The position numbers and the translations under genes were made by a program. 39,528 nt of DNA from contig CAYIXE010000004.1 of NCBI GenBank assembly GCA_964367095.1, positions 1 through 39,528 of the forward strand. The letters run 5' to 3'. This document shows positions 15,661-24,781 of the stretch, one piece after another. Below the pieces are notes generated by a model that was given only the letters and a program-made list of their open reading frames with translations, had not been told where the DNA came from and ran no database searches. Numbering within the stretch: the stretch's first letter is position 1; every line of letters begins with the position of its first letter. Origin of the DNA: UBA927 sp964367095. GTDB taxonomy: Bacteria; Patescibacteriota; Microgenomatia; UBA10105; UBA927.

Positions 15661-16801
15661 CATACCCCTCAATGGCCGTTAGGGTGTCTTTTGCCGTTTG
15701 AGACCATGAGAAACGTTTTGCCTGTATAGTGGTAGCTTGTTTTTTTTGTTCCCACCAATCTTGGTCAGCAAAAAGTTGGTACATAATTTTAGCGATCTCA
15801 GTTATGTCTTGTGGGTTAACATAGATAGCCGCCCGACCAGCCACCTCGGGGATGGATGTGCTTCGAACGGTGACTGTTGGTGTGCCACAGGCAAGAGCCT
15901 CGAGGACGGGAAGTCCGAATCCTTCATATGATGAGAGATAAAAGAAGGCCCGTGCTTGCTGATACAGTTGAATAAGAAGTTGGTCACTAGTATGTTCGAC
16001 TCTTAGTACAGCAAGCCGCCCTGCGGATCTGTTTATTTCATCAATTAGTATATAGATGTTTTGTGGTGGACGCGTTTCGTCTTGACCGCAAACTACAAAT
16101 TGAGTTTTTACTTCAGGATGACCACTCAGATATTCACTAAAAGCTAATAACATTTCTCGAACGTGACGGCGATTCATTATTTTCCCAACAAATAAAAAAT
16201 AATTTGAGTCGAGCCTAGGAACTGAAGGTAGATTGGTTTGGTGATTATCGGGTCTAAAATTAGAACTAGCCGCCAGAGGAGTTATTACAATTTTTTTTTC
16301 TAGCAAGTAGTAGTATTTCTTTAATTCGTTGGCACTAAAGTTGGAAATGGTAAAAACGATATCTGCTTTTGTAGCTGCCCGACGAGAATATATTTCGGCC
16401 GACCAGCGGTATAATTTTGGAAACCATTCGGAATGAGTGATTAATGATATGTCATGTATGGACATACTACGACGCAATCTGCTTGGCAGGAATGGTGGGC
16501 AAAAGTAGTCCGGTGAAAAAAACCAGTCGATATGGTCGTTGATCATGGCACGCGGTAGAGACCAGTTATACCACAGGTGAAATGACTTACTACCAAATGG
16601 GCGGGGAATACGGCGGTGTATGATTGGTGATCCAGATACGAACAATGCCTCATCTTCCGGCTCAAGTTGTTCGGACGAAGTGTAGACAAAAAAAAGGTGA
16701 CCCCGTGGTTCATGTTGCCACTGTTGCAACAAATTTATCAGGTATCGACCAACACCAGTTTTATTAGGACCGAGATGACGGCCGTTTATACCAACGTTCA
16801 T
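15653..16801 (-). CDS. GT4 glycosyltransferase (GT-B, retaining)
   Basis: The start is placed at ATG 16801 (MNVGINGRHLGPNKTGVGRYL), because GT4 mannosyltransferases begin this way. The longer frame to 16864 would overlap the upstream gene by about 100 bases. The 382-residue protein has the N-terminal GxGRY loop, FTISNFSANELKKYY (about 150-165), FLFVGKI starting the C-terminal Rossmann domain, and the EGFGLPVLEA motif (E-x7-E, near 290-300) that binds donor phosphate. It is probably a mannosyl- or related transferase acting on the lipid-linked glycan. It is the last gene of a long minus-strand run and overlaps the SGNH gene by 38 bases. Confidence 0.88.
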   Translation of the reverse strand: MNVGINGRHLGPNKTGVGRYLINLLQQWQHEPRGHLFFVYTSSEQLEPEDEALFVSGSPIIHRRIPRPFGSKSFHLWYNWSLPRAMINDHIDWFFSPDYFCPPFLPSRLRRSMSIHDISLITHSEWFPKLYRWSAEIYSRRAATKADIVFTISNFSANELKKYYYLLEKKIVITPLAASSNFRPDNHQTNLPSVPRLDSNYFLFVGKIMNRRHVREMLLAFSEYLSGHPEVKTQFVVCGQDETRPPQNIYILIDEINRSAGRLAVLRVEHTSDQLLIQLYQQARAFFYLSSYEGFGLPVLEALACGTPTVTVRSTSIPEVAGRAAIYVNPQDITEIAKIMYQLFADQDWWEQKKQATTIQAKRFSWSQTAKDTLTAIEGYVE

Positions 16802-17600
16802 AATATTTGTAGAAGGATTCGTATTGATTAATATGTTGCCAGCCGGTGTAGTCATGGCGTTCACCGTTGAGCAATTCCAGAAGCCGGTTAGCCACTAAAC
16901 GATGACCGTCAGCGGTAAGATGGATGCCGTCAAGTGAAATTGGGGATGAAGTTAGCTTTTGTATTGCCGCCATGTCAATCCAAAAAATGCTTGTGTATTC
17001 TCGTGTTAAAGATTTCATAATGGCGTTGTACTCCTCAATACTACGGTTTGTACCCGGTGCCTCTCGTTCAACCCAGTCGGCAACTTGGGGTAACCCTATT
17101 AATACTATTTTTTTTGTTGGTGTATCAGAAAATATTTTTTTTGAAATATCACGTAGTACAAAACGGTATTGTCGAGGTGAAACCCAACGGCGTTGGATAC
17201 CTAAAGCGTATATTAAACGTTCAAATATTTTTCGGTAAATTTTTTTCCCTACATATTTTACACCGCGAGTGACTGCGCTATTGTATTTTTTTTTGATTAC
17301 TGAATTATTCCAAGCGTTCATTGAAAAGACATTTTGTAGCCAGCGAGGCCGGGCCCGGAATGTGGCCTCCACAATGCCGAAGTGAAGTATGACGAAATCA
17401 GGAAAATGTCGTATACATTCGTCCTCGAGGTATGTGTAAACATCAGTCACCATTGCTGATTGTTTCGCTCCGTTTACTATGTGTAATCCATTATCGTAAA
17501 GGATTTCAGTGTATGTTTTTTCCTCTGCATTTTTTCGAAAGGGGTGGATTAGCAAAGGCACGGAGTTGCCGAGGATTGAAATAACTGGTGGGTGATTCAT
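16764..17600 (-). CDS. SGNH/GDSL-type hydrolase
   Basis: The 278-residue protein has the three SGNH blocks in degenerate form. Block I is SILGNSVPL (8-16) with Ser at the nucleophile position but Asn in place of the usual Asp. Block III is ILHFGIVEA (near 71-79). Block V is SLDGIHLTADGHRL (near 230-243) with the catalytic Asp and His. No signal peptide or TM helix is visible, so it appears cytoplasmic. Such proteins in glycan loci are often O-acetyl esterases or acyltransferases that tailor sugars. The stop of the upstream gene overlaps its ATG by 4 bases. Confidence 0.7.
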   Translation of the reverse strand: MNHPPVISILGNSVPLLIHPFRKNAEEKTYTEILYDNGLHIVNGAKQSAMVTDVYTYLEDECIRHFPDFVILHFGIVEATFRARPRWLQNVFSMNAWNNSVIKKKYNSAVTRGVKYVGKKIYRKIFERLIYALGIQRRWVSPRQYRFVLRDISKKIFSDTPTKKIVLIGLPQVADWVEREAPGTNRSIEEYNAIMKSLTREYTSIFWIDMAAIQKLTSSPISLDGIHLTADGHRLVANRLLELLNGERHDYTGWQHINQYESFYKYYERWYKRPSSRS

Positions 17601-19267
17601 AGCATTAAACGAAGTCGGTCAGAATAATCTCTTCTACTTAATAGCACATCGATAATAAAGTCAAGTTCCGCTTGTTTGCCGGGTAGTAATTGTTGTTCGT
17701 CGGTAAAATTATATTCGACGGACGGTTCCCGAAAATTTGACACATGTTCTAGCACCAACGGAAAGGGGATGTTGTATCCAAAAAAGAAAAAAAATGAATA
17801 TTTACGCGCTGCAGCAACCAATTCTTCAGCAACAGTTGGTAATACGGGTTGACTGAGTAGTTTGTAGTATTGTGTGCGATTGGTGATATCGTGAGTAAAT
17901 CCCTGCCCACGGTAATGCGTTTTACCAGCCACAATAACCGGTTTTCCCATCATTGCCGCTTCAATCCCAGCGGTTGAAGAGTAGACGATCGAAAGATTGG
18001 CAAGTGCGGTCAGTGGGTATGAACTGATTTTACTTGATGGGGGAATGACGATGACGTTAGACGGGAGTATTGGGTAGTACTCACGGAGGGAGACCTCAAT
18101 ACGTTCGGTAGTGGAAAGATTGTGCGGGTTTATCTCTGCTGGATGTATACGGATAAGGAGTTTTCGATCTAAATGTTTCGCGTACCAAGCGATTGTTTCA
18201 CGTATCCATTCGATTTGGTTAGTAAAGGCAATATCGCAATCGAGTAATGCCGAATCCCAAAGCAAGTTTGTAAACAAGATGTCGGGCTTTTCAGTGCTGG
18301 ACAAGCCGATTTCAGCACGTATTTTTTTATCATCGAAGATTGGCGCTTTCCAATAGTTAAAGATATTTTTTTCCCCCTTACTTCGATTCTGTAGATATAT
18401 ATTCAATTGTTCATCTTGTGATGGCGTTAACCGATGCGTCCGATACTGAATAGGGAGGTATTTTTTCATGGGAAAGTTAATGATTGGTTCGTTGATGCCG
18501 AGCATCAGCGTATTCAACATGAAACCAGCCTCAAACGTAATGACTCGTATTCCTAGTCTTTTTGCTATTTCGAGCTGCAATCTACTATCGAGAAAACTGC
18601 CATTTAGTATAAATAGAATTGAAGGTTTGATTTCATAGAACGCTCGTTCAAAAGTATCGACCATGACCATTCCGATGGCTAGAAAATCTTTCCAAGCATC
18701 AAGTATTTCAGGTCCAGAAGTAGTCTGACTGCAACGAAAGTAATGGATAAGTGGGTTTTGAACATACATACCCAATTGAAGTTGGTGGTAAACAAACGTC
18801 TTACATTCCGTCAGCGAAAATTTTTCCAGGTAGGATCGGTACTGCTGAAATTTTTTTCCATTTCCAAAATGACTAAATGGCTTATGGTTGAAGCGAAAAC
18901 CGGACAGGAGTGCATTGGTGTACAGTCGGTAGTATGGCATTATGAACCCTCTGTCTTGAAGATCAAAGTACAACCCGTTACGACGGGGGAAAGTAATATC
19001 AAAATGGCTGAATACGATCCTATGTCCGCGTATTTCCATTGCCCGTGCAATAGTCGTCTGCCAGGCCAATCCCCGGTCGAGGAAAAATGTTGTTGGAAAC
19101 CATACAGTCAGTGGCCGGTCAGTGACTAGGCGTTTCACTGGTCGCAGATTTTTCCCAAAATTGAGAAAAGTGTTTTTACCACGGAATTGGTCAAAGAAGT
19201 ATTTCCCCCATAAAGATAAATAGTTACGGAATATTGGCCCACGGGTAATTGGTAAATAAGTTTGCAT
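17597..19267 (-). CDS. Capsule polysaccharide-type GT-B glycosyltransferase
   Basis: The 556-residue protein has a GT-B layout. An N-terminal half with VWFPTTFFLDRGLAWQTTIARAME is followed by ILFILNGSFLDSR, then a C-terminal half with LLIRIHPAE (H-P motif) and the donor-site segment IVYSSTAGIEAAMMGKPVIVAG. The H-P plus S/T-x-G-x-E-A-A pattern is that of capsule biosynthesis transferases related to KpsS/KpsC and the wider CDP-glycerol/Kdo group. A run of five Phe (KYSFFFFFGY) is coded by a T-rich stretch near 17780-17795. It lies five bases after a related GT-B gene. The transferred residue is unknown; an acidic sugar such as pseudaminic acid is possible. Confidence 0.65.
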   Translation of the reverse strand: MQTYLPITRGPIFRNYLSLWGKYFFDQFRGKNTFLNFGKNLRPVKRLVTDRPLTVWFPTTFFLDRGLAWQTTIARAMEIRGHRIVFSHFDITFPRRNGLYFDLQDRGFIMPYYRLYTNALLSGFRFNHKPFSHFGNGKKFQQYRSYLEKFSLTECKTFVYHQLQLGMYVQNPLIHYFRCSQTTSGPEILDAWKDFLAIGMVMVDTFERAFYEIKPSILFILNGSFLDSRLQLEIAKRLGIRVITFEAGFMLNTLMLGINEPIINFPMKKYLPIQYRTHRLTPSQDEQLNIYLQNRSKGEKNIFNYWKAPIFDDKKIRAEIGLSSTEKPDILFTNLLWDSALLDCDIAFTNQIEWIRETIAWYAKHLDRKLLIRIHPAEINPHNLSTTERIEVSLREYYPILPSNVIVIPPSSKISSYPLTALANLSIVYSSTAGIEAAMMGKPVIVAGKTHYRGQGFTHDITNRTQYYKLLSQPVLPTVAEELVAAARKYSFFFFFGYNIPFPLVLEHVSNFREPSVEYNFTDEQQLLPGKQAELDFIIDVLLSRRDYSDRLRLML

Positions 19268-19272
19268 GCAAT

Positions 19273-20562
19273 TTATTTCGTAATCTTTAACAACAGAGCG
19301 ATGGTTTCGAAAGCCCGTTGAGCAGACCGGCCGTCGACGGTCGTGAAGTATTCGGTAATAAACTGGTCGCGAGCGCTACGTTGGTCGTGATTGATGGTGG
19401 GATGTGTCAATATTGACTCTAATGCGTTAAGTAGTTCTTTCGGGTTGGTTACAGTATTCACACCACCAGAGAGGTGGAATGGAATAAGATCACTCGCCCA
19501 TCGGTCTTTTGCTTCACCCCAGAAAGTATATATAATTGGCTTGTTTGTTACCATCGTTTCTATCAGTGCGGTTGTTTGGAATCCAATTATGCAATCAGCA
19601 TTGACGATTAAATCATTTGATAGCGATGCTCCGGTAGCTAGAAAAACGTTGGATAGACGGGCACTAGCAATTTCTTGGGCGACGGCGGCAATATCTGACT
19701 GTTGCGGATGCGCTTTAATGACCAGATCGATCTCCGGATGTTGGCGCGCAAAATTAAACAATACACGGTGTGTTTCCTGGCGGAGTACGTTCCAGTGCAT
19801 CTCACCTTTGGCGATCATGTAATCCGGCGTATAAGCCCAGGGATCATACGTAAAAAACAAGAACATTGGTGCATCCGGCCGCAATCCCGGCAGGCTCAGC
19901 TTATTTTTTTTAGGCCATCGTTCCGGCTGCCTCCAGAAGTCGGAGCGCGGCTGGCCGGTGACGGTTATACGTTCCGGTGTCACTCCCGATTTTATCCAAA
20001 ACTGTTTTTGTCGCTCGCTCCAGACCAAAATATGATCGGCCAGGAGCGGACACTCGTCGCGAATGTACTGGGCGAAATGAGTGAAGTATGCCGGGCAAAT
20101 CGTACCCTCTTTATCGATGACATAATAAGGCAACCCATGTTCATGGAGTACCGGTATGAGATCTCGCACATAAAAGAAATTATCAGAAGGCGCGACAACG
20201 GCGACAAAGTGGTATTTTTTAATCAAGCGAGCCACAAGGTGCTGGAGTATTAGACGATACCGTTCGCGAATCGGTTGAATGTCTGGACTATTAAAAACGG
20301 CATACGACTCAGCCGATCGAGGGAACAATTGGTCGGCGGCGACGCGAAGCGCATTAGCATTAATAGTCACGAAAGAAAAAAGTGAATTCGCCCGTTCTAA
20401 CGCTACAATATCCTGTTGGAACATATGGTCAATGAGCAAAATGGTGGGTTTGCCCACATCACGCGGAGCGGCTATTCGCCGAAATAGGTACCACCAAAAC
20501 AGCAGAACAAAATACGTATCACCGAGAAGCCTTTGACCAATTTTTTTGATAACGTATTTCAT
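19273..20562 (-). CDS. GT-B glycosyltransferase-like surface carbohydrate protein
   Basis: This 429-residue protein begins with an amphipathic or hydrophobic stretch (DTYFVLLFWWYLFRR, 15-29) that could attach it to the membrane. It has a GT-B body with VAPSDNFFYVRDL, ITVTGQPRSDFWRQP near 200, LVIKAHPQQSDI (H-P motif near 285) and the donor-site DCIIGFQTTALIETMVTNKPIIY near 325-345. These segments match the capsule/UDP-GlcNAc 2-epimerase-like/glycerophosphotransferase group. It could also be considered for the PseG-like step, since PseG is a GT-B fold, but no PseG signature is seen. It sits 3 bases after the HisF-like gene in one run of genes. Confidence 0.62.
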   Translation of the reverse strand: MKYVIKKIGQRLLGDTYFVLLFWWYLFRRIAAPRDVGKPTILLIDHMFQQDIVALERANSLFSFVTINANALRVAADQLFPRSAESYAVFNSPDIQPIRERYRLILQHLVARLIKKYHFVAVVAPSDNFFYVRDLIPVLHEHGLPYYVIDKEGTICPAYFTHFAQYIRDECPLLADHILVWSERQKQFWIKSGVTPERITVTGQPRSDFWRQPERWPKKNKLSLPGLRPDAPMFLFFTYDPWAYTPDYMIAKGEMHWNVLRQETHRVLFNFARQHPEIDLVIKAHPQQSDIAAVAQEIASARLSNVFLATGASLSNDLIVNADCIIGFQTTALIETMVTNKPIIYTFWGEAKDRWASDLIPFHLSGGVNTVTNPKELLNALESILTHPTINHDQRSARDQFITEYFTTVDGRSAQRAFETIALLLKITK

Positions 20563-20565
20563 AGT

Positions 20566-21321
20566 CTATACCCGTGCCGGAATCCCAGCTTCGACCAGAG
20601 CGTTCTTGATATCGAGAGGCGTGTATTGAGTGTATTGAAAAATACTAGCGGCGGCCACCGCGTCAGCCCGGCCATCTTTCACCACCTCAACACAATGTTT
20701 CGGTATGCCGGCTCCCCCACAGGCGATGACGGGGATACGTACAGCTTGAGCGACTTGTTTCGTTAAGGTAATATCATAGCCATTCATAACTCCGTCGTGG
20801 TCGATTGAAGTAAGAAAAATTTCCCCAGCACCTAGTTCTTCGACTTGTTGTGCCCATTGAACAGGATTTTTTCCTGTCGGCACCGTACCGTGATCACGGA
20901 AGACTTCATAACCGTTAGGCGTTTTACGCACGTCCATTGATATAACAATACATTGCGACCCATATCTTCTCGCACCAGCGGTAATAAAATCAGGGTTTTC
21001 GATGGAGGAAGTATTCAGCACAACTTTGTCTGCGCCGACACGCAGTAGTCGGTCGATATGATCAAGCGTTCGTACACCACCACCAACAGCTAGTGGCATG
21101 AAACATTCACGGGCAATGTCGGAAATAAGCGGGTAGAGAGGATCACGTTGTTCGTTGGTCGCGCTCATATCAAGAAAGACCAACTCATCTACGTCGCGTG
21201 AGTTAAAAACGGTGACCGCGGCAATGTAACTGCCAATGTTCCGATGCTGGCTAAATTGGATCGTCTTAATGAGTCTCAGGTCTTTTAGCAGTAAGCAGGG
21301 GATAACGCGAGTTTTGAGCAT
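20566..21321 (-). CDS. hisF: HisF-like ammonia-channel subunit of sugar amidotransferase (WbuZ type)
   Basis: The 251-residue TIM barrel is plainly HisF-like: VFLDMSATNEQRDP, LAVGGGVRT, ADKVVLNTSSIENP, LTSIDHDGVMNGYD and ACGGAGIPKH. The catalytic Asp11 of true HisF is Leu here (IPCLLLKD instead of IPCLDVKD), while the region of Asp130 keeps Asp (SMDVRK). That loss fits the WbuZ/Cj1314 type, which passes ammonia from a HisH-like partner to a sugar amidotransferase rather than making imidazole glycerol phosphate. It lies two bases after hisH and in line with pseA. No other histidine gene is present. Confidence 0.88.
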   Translation of the reverse strand: MLKTRVIPCLLLKDLRLIKTIQFSQHRNIGSYIAAVTVFNSRDVDELVFLDMSATNEQRDPLYPLISDIARECFMPLAVGGGVRTLDHIDRLLRVGADKVVLNTSSIENPDFITAGARRYGSQCIVISMDVRKTPNGYEVFRDHGTVPTGKNPVQWAQQVEELGAGEIFLTSIDHDGVMNGYDITLTKQVAQAVRIPVIACGGAGIPKHCVEVVKDGRADAVAAASIFQYTQYTPLDIKNALVEAGIPARV

Positions 21322-21323
21322 GA

Positions 21324-21944
21324 CTAAATGTTACTTAAAAAGTTTTTTAGAATTCGTACACCATTTTTTTGACTTTTTTCTGGATGAAATTGTGTTCCAA
21401 AAATGTTTTCTTTTTGAACAGCGGCGACGAAAATTTCGCCGTAATCACAAGTAGCAATAATGTCTTGTGGATTGGAGGCTTTCAGGTGATAACTGTGAAC
21501 AAAATAAAAATCAGGGTTGGGCTGAGGCACAAGTTTGAAAAGTGGAGAATCATTCACTAATGTTATGTTATTCCAACCAACATGTGGAACTTTATATTTA
21601 GTTTCGTTGACTGTAAAGTGTTCTACTTTACCATGAATCCAGCCTAAACCGGTATGCGGCCCGCCGTGTTCCATACCTTGATCAGCCAGAAGTTGGACGC
21701 CGATACAGATTGCTAAAATAGGCTTCCCTTTCTTTATAACTTCTTCGTGTAAAATTTCAATCAATCCAAGGTCACTTAGATTTTTCATACCATCAGCAAA
21801 TGCGCCAACACCGGGGAGTATAAGGTGGCTAGCGTCTCGTAGTTGTTTGTGATCATTCGTCAAAACCGCGTCATACCCGATAGCTTTCAGGGTTTTCGCA
21901 ACGGAACGCGTATTACCCATTTGGTAGTCGATGATCGCCACCAT
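21324..21944 (-). CDS. hisH: HisH-like glutaminase subunit of sugar amidotransferase (WbuY type)
   Basis: This 206-residue class I glutamine amidotransferase has the start IIDYQMGN, LPGVGAF, the nucleophile C80 in LAICIGVQLL, the GLGWI segment, and the His187/Glu189 pair in TQFHPEKS. The triad is complete. It releases ammonia from glutamine for the HisF-like partner and PseA. It lies three bases after pseA and two before the HisF-like gene. In Campylobacter jejuni the same three kinds of gene (Cj1314c-Cj1316c) serve pseudaminic acid acetamidino formation. Confidence 0.9.
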   Translation of the reverse strand: MVAIIDYQMGNTRSVAKTLKAIGYDAVLTNDHKQLRDASHLILPGVGAFADGMKNLSDLGLIEILHEEVIKKGKPILAICIGVQLLADQGMEHGGPHTGLGWIHGKVEHFTVNETKYKVPHVGWNNITLVNDSPLFKLVPQPNPDFYFVHSYHLKASNPQDIIATCDYGEIFVAAVQKENIFGTQFHPEKSQKNGVRILKNFLSNI

Positions 21945-21947
21945 GTG

Positions 21948-23132
21948 TTACGCGCTGTCTTTAGCTCTCAGTGGGGGCAGCACCTGAATAAGACATTCCG
22001 GTCGTTTAGTGAGTTGACCTTGACTATCCCGAATAACATTACCATCATCATCGGTCATGAAGATTGCCTTATTGGTAAAACGATCGATAACTTCGAAAAA
22101 ATCTTTTTTTTCAATTTCGTAGAACTCACAAAATTTATCTACTACATCGTAGAATAGTACACCGTCATACTTTGTAACTTTTTCAATACCTTCATTTCTT
22201 GTCATGCGCCCATTACGAATATCTAAACAGGCATGGTCTGTAGCTCGGCCAAATCCAAATTTTGTATACTTTTGGTAATCATGAATCGAAACCAAAACAT
22301 CGTCGAGATTTTCATAATTGGTATATGTACCTTCAATTAAACCATTTTCTTTAGCCGAAAAACCATATTTTTTTACTAAGTCAACTTGCTGGCGTTGGTC
22401 CCACTTAAAAAAGTATCCAAGGAAAATACCAGTTACACCAACATCAGCTAGTTGCTCGTCGGTGGGGTATCGATATGGTTTTAAGTCGGCGGAGGTAATA
22501 CCATTCACGCCGATCATATCCTCAGTCCGGTTTCCCAGTAAACCGCCAAATTCTTCAAGCCAACGACGGTCAAGCACTGGTTTCTGACGGGCGGTTGCCG
22601 GCCCGCCGTATTCGAGTTGGGAATTTTCACCCCAAATAAGTAATGGGATTCTAAAATTAACTGCAAAATGGATTGGCGTGGTAAAAATACCTAGGTGATT
22701 TGGCCATTCATGGTCACCAACCCGCCGGAAGCCTTCCAGACTCATGGTTTTGTAAACACGTTCATTTTTGAAAAATTCGACGACATCTACGCCGAGATTT
22801 ACGTGGAGATTTCTTAGATTTTTTTTACCGAGATCTGTCGGATAGGTCGGCGCAAAACATACACACAGTGGGTTAAGTCCATAAATAATTTTGGCAACAT
22901 ACACTTGATAGGTGCTGTCTTTTCCGCCGCTAACAGGGATGATACAATCGTAACGATTATTTTTTTTATCGCGATAACGTTCAATTACCTCTTTAAATTC
23001 TTGCTCTCGTTTTACCCAGTCAATATTATTCTTGGCTTCTGTTGATTGGCACGCATCACAAACTCCTAGTTCATCAAAATGAAGATCCGGTTTCGTGTTG
23101 GGCATGACACATTTTGAGCAATATTGAAACAT
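21948..23132 (-). CDS. pseA: N-acetyl sugar amidotransferase (PseA/WbuX family)
   Basis: The start is ATG 23132 (MFQYCSKCVMP); a TTG six bases upstream is also in frame. The 394-residue protein has two Cys pairs (C5/C8 and C25/C28) typical of the family and the PP-loop ATP-pyrophosphatase motif PVSGGKDS (66-73). It also has WGENSQLEYGGPA and the FGFGRATDHACLDIRNGRMTR region. It activates an N-acetyl group with ATP and uses ammonia to form an acetamidino group; PseA does this at C7 of pseudaminic acid. The HisH/HisF-like genes directly follow, and a pse locus lies 4 kb away on the other side of the exporter. It probably begins a seven-gene transcript. Confidence 0.92.
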   Translation of the reverse strand: MFQYCSKCVMPNTKPDLHFDELGVCDACQSTEAKNNIDWVKREQEFKEVIERYRDKKNNRYDCIIPVSGGKDSTYQVYVAKIIYGLNPLCVCFAPTYPTDLGKKNLRNLHVNLGVDVVEFFKNERVYKTMSLEGFRRVGDHEWPNHLGIFTTPIHFAVNFRIPLLIWGENSQLEYGGPATARQKPVLDRRWLEEFGGLLGNRTEDMIGVNGITSADLKPYRYPTDEQLADVGVTGIFLGYFFKWDQRQQVDLVKKYGFSAKENGLIEGTYTNYENLDDVLVSIHDYQKYTKFGFGRATDHACLDIRNGRMTRNEGIEKVTKYDGVLFYDVVDKFCEFYEIEKKDFFEVIDRFTNKAIFMTDDDGNVIRDSQGQLTKRPECLIQVLPPLRAKDSA

Positions 23133-23150
23133 AAGCAAGATTATTTAGTT

Positions 23151-23156
23151 AGTATA
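23151..23156 (-). promoter_or_regulatory. Possible -10 box TATACT for pseA
   Basis: On the minus strand TATACT lies 18 bases before the pseA ATG, with a T8 tract near the -35 position instead of a consensus. A promoter here would start the pseA-hisH-hisF-GT-GT-SGNH-GT4 run independently of wzm-wzt. Confidence 0.3.
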
Positions 23157-23202
23157 CCTAGCGTAATCTACCAAAAAAAACGTTTTAATGCAAGTTTTAT
23201 CT

Positions 23203-23262
23203 TCTGGGCTGAAGTCGCCCCGAACGATAAGGTTTCCTAAGCGAATCGTACTTATCGTTTCG
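23203..23262 (-). terminator. Inverted repeats at the 3' end of the GT-B gene
   Basis: AACGATAAG (23223-23231) and CTTATCGTT (23251-23259) form a perfect 9-bp inverted repeat overlapping the stop codon of the minus-strand gene. The pairing extends with one bulge to CCCCG/CGAGG. GGGC-GCCC arms around 23206-23220 form a second small hairpin. No good T tract follows, so this may be a weak terminator or an mRNA 3' structure between wzm-wzt-GT and pseA. Confidence 0.35.
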
Positions 23263-24769
23263 AGGGTTGAACTGCGATTCGGTTAATTTCAGACAGTAGG
23301 GCTTGAGTGATATTGTTGATATTTTCCTTTTCCGTTAGTTTGGATACCCGAAGATAATCCGGATCAATGACTGCCGGAATCGACACCTCACCCAACGCTT
23401 TCAGATAGAGCTTCATGTTCTTCAGCGAGGGCTTAGTATGATGATTCAATATCTGATCCAGTGCCCGCTGACAATCATCGTTGGTGGTAATTCTAAATAC
23501 ACCATCAGCAAACTGGTAGATGTATGATCCAAACATCAATACCGGTTTCTCCCTAAATAATGCTTCCCATCCCGGGGTACCGGTCGACGTTGCAACAGCC
23601 AGACAATGCCGAATTAAGTTAAAGCTATTACTATTTTTTCGGACTAATACGACGTTTTTTGTCTTCAATAGGTCTTGGTAAAATTTTATCGTTCGGCAAA
23701 AAGAAGTTTGTTTCGGGTGTTCTTTAACGTATACATAGACGTCGTTTGGTAGGTATTTGGAAATCATTTGAATAATTAACTGCTGGTCGACAAAAGCGTC
23801 GGCTAAGGGTGAGGTTGATAATTCGGGCTGATACTGGAGCGGCACATAAATATATTTTTCTCCCAAATCCGGATAGATTGTATGGCGTTGGTAGAAACTA
23901 TATAACAACAGATTTCTGACACTCTTGGTGATAGCATAACTAATCCGTAATGGACCAAACGCGTAGTACAAAAATTTTACCCACTTTACTGGATTTACAC
24001 ATTTCAGTAAAAAGTCTTTTGGGTCCTCGACAGCAACACGATAAATATTTAGGACCGGATCGATAATGAATTTATATGTCGTCCGCCAGTCGTTTTTATT
24101 TTTCATATAAAAAGGTACGGCATCATCGCTGTTCGATACTTGGGCGTCATAATGATATTGTAAATGATCGGGTAGAGTAATGGCGTTATCACTTTCCCTT
24201 TGGTAGCGATGCTGAAGTTCGTGAAAACGAGACTCTAACTTGAGGCAGTTCTCTTTCCAATCGTGCATGATCAAAGCGGTATCTTCAATTTGGGATTGGT
24301 GGTATAGGAAAATGATTGGGATTTTTTTGAGTTGGCATAGTCCGTACACGACATAGTCATATATTTCGTGAGGCACGTTAGCGGCGATGAATAAATTAAC
24401 ACTGTGTTTTTCAATCACCGTGTTCCAATAGCGCATAAAATAATAATATATGTCGACACGCTCCTGGTGCGTGTACCGCCGGCCGACTTCAAGACGATCA
24501 ATCATTTTTAAGACAATTCGTTCGCTATTAGCCATGCCGGTAATGAGTTCCTGATCTAAGGGAATTAAATTATTGGGGTCGTAGAGTGATTGACTGGTTG
24601 GCAACAGTGAATGGTATTTGATGAATTGGACTTCTTGGACCGCAAGATTTTTTATGGGTTTCTTATAATAGATAATGCTGAGATGGTTAATGGGAATTTT
24701 TTGGCAAACATTAACAATGACTTTTTGGAGCGCATCGCCGAAAAAACCGTTGATAATGAGATTCCGCAT
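23252..24769 (-). CDS. Capsule polysaccharide-type GT-B glycosyltransferase
   Basis: The 505-residue protein has weak N-terminal similarity to anything I know. Its C-terminal half shows the capsule-synthesis signature: YIYVPLQYQPE, VYVYVKEHPKQT (E-H-P motif near 350) and the donor-site pattern LAVATSTGTPGWEALFREKPVLMFG near 390-415. KEHP plus T-G-T-x-G-x-E-A is the pattern of PF05159-like transferases. It lies 12 bases after wzt in the same transcript, so it may build or finish the chain that the exporter recognises. No membrane segment is seen. Confidence 0.65.
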   Translation of the reverse strand: MRNLIINGFFGDALQKVIVNVCQKIPINHLSIIYYKKPIKNLAVQEVQFIKYHSLLPTSQSLYDPNNLIPLDQELITGMANSERIVLKMIDRLEVGRRYTHQERVDIYYYFMRYWNTVIEKHSVNLFIAANVPHEIYDYVVYGLCQLKKIPIIFLYHQSQIEDTALIMHDWKENCLKLESRFHELQHRYQRESDNAITLPDHLQYHYDAQVSNSDDAVPFYMKNKNDWRTTYKFIIDPVLNIYRVAVEDPKDFLLKCVNPVKWVKFLYYAFGPLRISYAITKSVRNLLLYSFYQRHTIYPDLGEKYIYVPLQYQPELSTSPLADAFVDQQLIIQMISKYLPNDVYVYVKEHPKQTSFCRTIKFYQDLLKTKNVVLVRKNSNSFNLIRHCLAVATSTGTPGWEALFREKPVLMFGSYIYQFADGVFRITTNDDCQRALDQILNHHTKPSLKNMKLYLKALGEVSIPAVIDPDYLRVSKLTEKENINNITQALLSEINRIAVQPSKR

Positions 24770-24781
24770 TGATGTAGAGCG

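Noticed and set aside
16802..16864. 5' extension of the GT4 gene
   Set aside because: It would overlap the SGNH gene further, and GT4 proteins start with MNVGINGRHL-like sequence at 16801.
17780..17795. T-rich Phe run in the 556-residue protein as a second frameshift site
   Set aside because: The frame continues intact on both sides with GT-B motifs downstream, so no shift is needed.
20566..21944. Histidine biosynthesis genes hisF and hisH as such
   Set aside because: They adjoin a sugar amidotransferase gene, HisF lacks the first catalytic Asp, and no other histidine gene is here.
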